A program made the position numbers and the translations under genes. A stretch of DNA of 23,592 nucleotides from a virus: positions 1-23,592 of the IMG/VR virus record IMGVR_UViG_3300045118_000332. One strand, written 5' to 3'. The notes under the pieces were generated by a model, which was given only the letters and a program-made list of their open reading frames with translations, made no database searches and was not told the DNA's origin. Shown here one piece after another: positions 21,080 through 23,592 of this stretch (position 1 is its first letter; the number at the start of each line of letters is the position of its first letter).

Positions 21080-21854
21080 TTTCTTGGACGATTTAGACGC
21101 GGCTCTTATTAAGCGGAACAACGAGGAAGAAGAAAAAGAAACGGCACACTATCCTTCGTCTGCTTCTATAAGAGATAAAGAGGGTAATGTTCACGGTGAG
21201 TGTATGAGGAAAAGTTTCTATAAAAAGATGAAGTTCAAACCCTCTGACCCCCTTACACCGACAGCTCTATATCCGATAGTATTCGGACATATACTACATA
21301 AAGGGTTGCAGGATATTTATAGTAAGCAAGTTCCTTGTGAAGTTGAGAAGTCGGCTGTTATGGTTGACCCCTTATTAAAGTATCCTATAAAGGGCAGGAT
21401 AGATATACTAAAAGGTTCTTGCGGGATAGAGATTAAAACAGTATATGGGCGTGGTGTTCCAGAAATTAAAGAACGACCAAAGATGGAGCATATATTACAA
21501 GCGATATGCTATTGTAAGATTTTTGGCTTAACTACCGTAGAAATTGTATATATAGCAAGGGATAATTTCAACAGATGTGTTCACTATTTACTAAATGATG
21601 ACGGCATCTATTTTCTTAATGGAGAGCTTGTGCCTGCGGGCTTTGGTGAGATACGAGATAGGTGGATAGCACTTGAAATAAAGATGAGGGACAACGTTAT
21701 ACCAGATAGAGATTACTCTTGGTGCGGAGAATGTGATAAAAAGACGAGAAGCAAGTGTAAAAATAAATGTTCGTGGCAGTGCCTCTACTGTGAATATAGA
21801 AGTTTTTGCTGGAACAAAGCCATAAAAGATGAAGGAGGTGATGCTGATGGATAA
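21072..21854 (+). CDS. Cas4/RecB-type PD-(D/E)XK nuclease with Cys cluster
   Basis: 260 residues from GTG 21072 with AAAGGAGGTGAAAAAG upstream. Core motifs: GECMRKSFY (Cys44), FGHILHKGLQ (His73), IKGRIDIL (Asp111), GIEIKTVYG (Glu120, Lys122) and HILQAICYC (Gln143, Tyr147). These give the PD-(D/E)XK active site. The C-terminus has Cys218, 221, 229, 233, 237, 240 and 246. One Cys upstream of the core (Cys44) plus three at the C-terminus is the Cas4/AddB-type arrangement for a 4Fe-4S cluster; seven C-terminal Cys is more than needed, so an additional metal site is possible. Likely a DNA exonuclease for recombination or replication. No CRISPR array is present in the window. Confidence 0.8.
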   Translation: MTNFLDDLDAALIKRNNEEEEKETAHYPSSASIRDKEGNVHGECMRKSFYKKMKFKPSDPLTPTALYPIVFGHILHKGLQDIYSKQVPCEVEKSAVMVDPLLKYPIKGRIDILKGSCGIEIKTVYGRGVPEIKERPKMEHILQAICYCKIFGLTTVEIVYIARDNFNRCVHYLLNDDGIYFLNGELVPAGFGEIRDRWIALEIKMRDNVIPDRDYSWCGECDKKTRSKCKNKCSWQCLYCEYRSFCWNKAIKDEGGDADG

Positions 21855-22044
21855 CGTTTTAACAGGGGTTATAATTACTGCTATGGATGAGTTCGGGGTA
21901 GATATTACAAAGTGGAGTTTCCAGAAAAAGGTGGACTTTATAGGATTACTGACAGATTATCTCAAGCGGGAAATAGAACTTGAACGAGAAGATTTGAAGA
22001 AATATGCTGAAATTGCGGGAATTAAAACCGAAGAAGGGTTATAA
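21847..22044 (+). CDS. 65-residue helical protein
   Basis: ATG 21847 with GAAGGAGGTGATGCTG upstream, inside the end of the nuclease gene. The product is helical and charged (DFIGLLTDYLKREIELEREDLKKYAEIAGI), with a Trp-rich centre (DITKWSFQKKV). The C-terminal part overlaps the next gene's start by 41 bases. No family was recognised. Confidence 0.5.
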   Translation: MDNVLTGVIITAMDEFGVDITKWSFQKKVDFIGLLTDYLKREIELEREDLKKYAEIAGIKTEEGL

Positions 22045-22294
22045 CTTTATCCTTACTAACGATGAGGAAATAACTCCATCGGGTATATATATTGCTATTG
22101 GAGGCAATTCTCCGTATGTCAGGAATATATATAAGCCGATAGGAAGGGTGGTTGAGGGGCAGTATAAGGGGCAGGAGGTGGTATTCAACAGGCAGATGTC
22201 CTCTCCTATAATGCTATTAGACGCTCAAAATCGCCCCGTAGAGGCACTTTCCGTCGAGGATAGGGATGTTATAGCCATCTTGGAAAGGGTATAG
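22004..22294 (+). CDS. GroES-like co-chaperonin
   Basis: 96 residues from ATG 22004. The order of elements matches Cpn10: an N-terminal strand (KPKKGYNFILTNDEE), a loop (ITPSGIYIAIGGN), YKPIGRVVEGQYKGQEVVF (about 43-61; the expected Gly-Arg-Val-Val and Gly-x-x-V-V-F pattern) and the closing strand (EALSVEDRDVIAILERV). GroES-type proteins form a seven-membered lid for GroEL; phage versions such as T4 gp31 let host GroEL fold the phage capsid. The mobile-loop region here is short and atypical, so binding to GroEL is not certain. The start is not strongly supported and could be further downstream. Confidence 0.65.
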   Translation: MLKLRELKPKKGYNFILTNDEEITPSGIYIAIGGNSPYVRNIYKPIGRVVEGQYKGQEVVFNRQMSSPIMLLDAQNRPVEALSVEDRDVIAILERV

Positions 22295-22295
22295 T

Positions 22296-22649
22296 ATGGT
22301 GAATTCAAGAGGCAAAGGTAAAAGGGGTGAGTTGGAATTCGCTAAATTGGTGAATAAAGTATTCGGGTTCACTAAAGAAGAAGGGGTAAGGAGAACCCCT
22401 TTATCGGGGGGTATGGGGTTTAAGGGTGACCTTATACAATTAAAGGGTGAGCTTGAGAAATATCATTGGGAAGTTAAGAACCAGAAGAATGTTTATCTGT
22501 GGACTTGGATGGAGCAAGCGGAAAGGGACTGTCCTTTAGATAAAATACCTGTTCTTGCTATAAAGAAACCTAACGACGGTAAGTTCTATATACTGATGAA
22601 CGCGGAAGAAGTTTTGGGGATGATTAAATGCAGGCAACAGGATACCTGA
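22296..22649 (+). CDS. PD-(D/E)XK nuclease, Hjc/resolvase-like
   Basis: 117 residues. Motifs: NSRGKGKRGELEFAKLV (Glu12), RRTPLSGGMGFKGDLI (Asp45) and HWEVKNQKNVYLW (Glu59-Val-Lys61), then WMEQAE (Gln74) and PVLAIKKPNDGKFYILM. This is the E...D...ExK plus Q pattern of Holliday-junction resolvase (Hjc)-like nucleases. It would act on branched DNA during phage recombination and packaging. It sits just before the RecA-type gene region. Family rank beyond the fold is not claimed. Confidence 0.75.
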   Translation: MVNSRGKGKRGELEFAKLVNKVFGFTKEEGVRRTPLSGGMGFKGDLIQLKGELEKYHWEVKNQKNVYLWTWMEQAERDCPLDKIPVLAIKKPNDGKFYILMNAEEVLGMIKCRQQDT

Positions 22650-22711
22650 TGTATTTTACGGTGGTTTGGATGGCGATGATATTTATGACCATTATGGGTA
22701 GAAGAAAATGA
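22628..22711 (+). CDS. 27-residue membrane micro-protein
   Basis: ATG 22628, with GGGG eight bases upstream. Product: QATGYLMYFTVVWMAMIFMTIM, then a basic GRRK end, a single membrane helix with positive-inside end. It overlaps the resolvase end by 22 bases and its stop overlaps the next ATG (ATGA), so it is tightly packed in the operon. Its size makes chance possible, but the tight coupling on both sides supports it. Confidence 0.4.
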   Translation: MQATGYLMYFTVVWMAMIFMTIMGRRK

Positions 22712-22896
22712 TAAGTATAACGATAATAGTTAAGAACGAAAACGATATGCCAGAAGATTTTGACGAGGAAATTGCAGAACTCCTGGCAAGTATGGGATTA
22801 AAGGGAACAATAGATAATGGGAGGACGATGGTATCAACAGACTTCGGCGAGGAAGTGTCACCTATGCAGGGGGACATTTGGCTTAAAGACTTATAG
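22708..22896 (+). CDS. 62-residue acidic hypothetical protein
   Basis: ATG 22708 overlaps the micro-protein stop. Product: ISITIIVKNENDMPEDFDEEIAELLASMGLKG, a strand then acidic helix, then a TMVSTDFGEEV end. A competing frame with zinc-type Cys pairs starts inside it at 22817 (see findings). The start is coupled (ATGA) with only a weak ribosome site. No family was recognised. Confidence 0.45.
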   Translation: MISITIIVKNENDMPEDFDEEIAELLASMGLKGTIDNGRTMVSTDFGEEVSPMQGDIWLKDL

Positions 22897-22952
22897 GGAC
22901 ACTAACCTCAATGAATACTGTTCAAAACTTTGCCTTGAAAGGGGGGATAAAC

Positions 22953-23138
22953 TTGGAACCACTCGACCTATTAGACCAGAAAAAGATACAGATGGTAAAT
23001 TACTCGCTCGAACAAATGAGGTTGCATATACAAATACAGGAAATAGAAAAGAAGAAGATGGCTATAATAGAGGAAATAAATAAAGCGGAGGGAATTGTCG
23101 ATGAACCGAAAGTTGGGGAATACAGATTACCGATGTAA
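22953..23138 (+). CDS. Small coiled-coil protein
   Basis: 61 residues from TTG 22953, with AAAGGGGGGATAAAC upstream; ATG 22911 is not preceded by a site. The product (DLLDQKKIQMVNYSLEQMRLHIQIQEIEKKKMAIIEEINKAE) is one long charged helix with heptads. It overlaps the next gene's start at 23101. No family was recognised. Confidence 0.5.
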   Translation: MEPLDLLDQKKIQMVNYSLEQMRLHIQIQEIEKKKMAIIEEINKAEGIVDEPKVGEYRLPM

Positions 23139-23292
23139 CGTTAAGCGTCGGCTTATTCCCTTTGATGAAGCAACGGAAAAATATCTACTGGAGATGGCTG
23201 AGTTCTATGGTATGAAATATGTGGATGTGATACGTCTTGCTTTAGTCCACTATTACCTGAGCCATTTTAAGAAAAGTGGAACAAGAACTTAA
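23101..23292 (+). CDS. Ribbon-helix-helix-like protein
   Basis: 63 residues from ATG 23101, with GGAGGG eight bases upstream. CNVKRRLIPFDEATEKYLLEMAEFYGMKYVDVIRLALVHYYL shows a short strand (about 15-20), a helix and a second helix, as in CopG/Arc-type DNA-binding proteins. If so it would dimerise and bind a palindromic operator. The operators could be the AT-rich dyads in the control regions, but this is not shown. Its end overlaps the recombinase start. Confidence 0.55.
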   Translation: MNRKLGNTDYRCNVKRRLIPFDEATEKYLLEMAEFYGMKYVDVIRLALVHYYLSHFKKSGTRT

Positions 23293-23592
23293 AGAGGCAC
23301 TCCGACAGATAGAACTATTGGGGTCTGGCATTGTTATCAAGCCAGAGCCGATAGAGTATATCCCCTCTGGATTTAAGACATTGAACAAAGTGCTTGGAGG
23401 GGGATACCCTATGGGCAGAATAGTGGAGATGTATGGCAACGAGTCTGGCGGGAAAACAACTCTTGCCCTAAATGCTATGGCTGAGGCACAGAAGATGGGG
23501 CTAAATGTCTGCTTCATAGATGCGGAACACTCCTATTCAAAGAACTACTCGGCTACACAGGGGATAGACAATAAGAGTTTAATACTTCTGTC
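23276..23592 (+). CDS. RecA-family recombinase, N-terminal part (runs off right edge)
   Basis: About 105 codons from GTG 23276 to the edge. It reads EYIPSGFKTLNKVLGGGYPMGRIVEMYGNESGGKTTLALN, with Walker A GNESGGKTT (54-62), close to RecA GPESSGKTT, and Walker B NVCFIDAEHSY (77-87), close to RecA AFIDAEHAL. Phage RecA/UvsX proteins catalyse strand exchange in recombination-dependent replication. The start overlaps the preceding gene by 17 bases and has no strong ribosome site, so coupling is likely; ATT at 23264 is another candidate. The C-terminal half lies outside the window. Confidence 0.88.
   Translation, partial: MEQELKEALRQIELLGSGIVIKPEPIEYIPSGFKTLNKVLGGGYPMGRIVEMYGNESGGKTTLALNAMAEAQKMGLNVCFIDAEHSYSKNYSATQGIDNKSLILL

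Noticed and set aside
21072-21854. Cas4-like nuclease as part of a CRISPR system
   Set aside because: No repeats, no Cas1/Cas2 genes and a recombination-gene setting; phages often carry Cas4-like nucleases for DNA recombination.

Overview
The window reads as a piece of a tailed bacteriophage genome (order Caudoviricetes by gene content). No host chromosomal genes, tRNA, rRNA, CRISPR array or transposase were seen. Genes use the standard bacterial code with ATG, GTG and TTG starts. Many are preceded by a long Shine-Dalgarno of the AAAGGAGGTGA type, so the host is a bacterium with strong SD-led translation. Firmicutes-like is a guess; the host cannot be named from this sequence.

The layout is two divergent blocks around a control region of roughly 0.77 kb (14117-14883). 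The left block (1-14116, minus strand) is the packaging and virion operon. In transcription order it holds: small terminase, two tiny genes, large terminase interrupted by an intein, portal, a small helical protein, scaffold, an acidic protein, a probable decoration protein, the major capsid gene split by a group I intron with a LAGLIDADG gene, three very small genes (one with a signal peptide, one with a CxxC zinc-type motif), a small virion-like protein, a 1090-residue fibre/adhesin, two small genes (one with a membrane helix), and the N-terminal part of a radical SAM enzyme that runs off the left edge. A good sigma70-type promoter (14183-14212) faces this block.

The right block (14884-23592, plus strand) is the early/replication block. 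It starts with several small genes of unknown function. An origin-like element follows at about 16131-16284: AT-rich DNA, four TAG triplets, one consensus DnaA box, then four DnaA-box-like repeats spaced exactly 11 bp apart. After more small genes comes a CobS-like AAA+ ATPase with a CobT-like protein split into an HEIAH half and a VWA half. The block ends with a Cas4/RecB-type nuclease with a C-terminal cysteine cluster, a GroES-like protein, a Hjc-like PD-(D/E)XK nuclease, a ribbon-helix-helix-like protein and the start of a RecA-family recombinase at the right edge.

Most striking points: two unrelated self-splicing elements (intein in terL, group I intron in the capsid gene) sit in one morphogenesis operon; the phage carries what looks like a copy of the bacterial DnaA-box/DnaA-trio origin architecture; and it carries a CobS plus split-CobT module with no visible chelatase subunit. 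Several genes under 60 codons were found by direct reading, as were the missing capsid C-terminal exon and the radical SAM gene.
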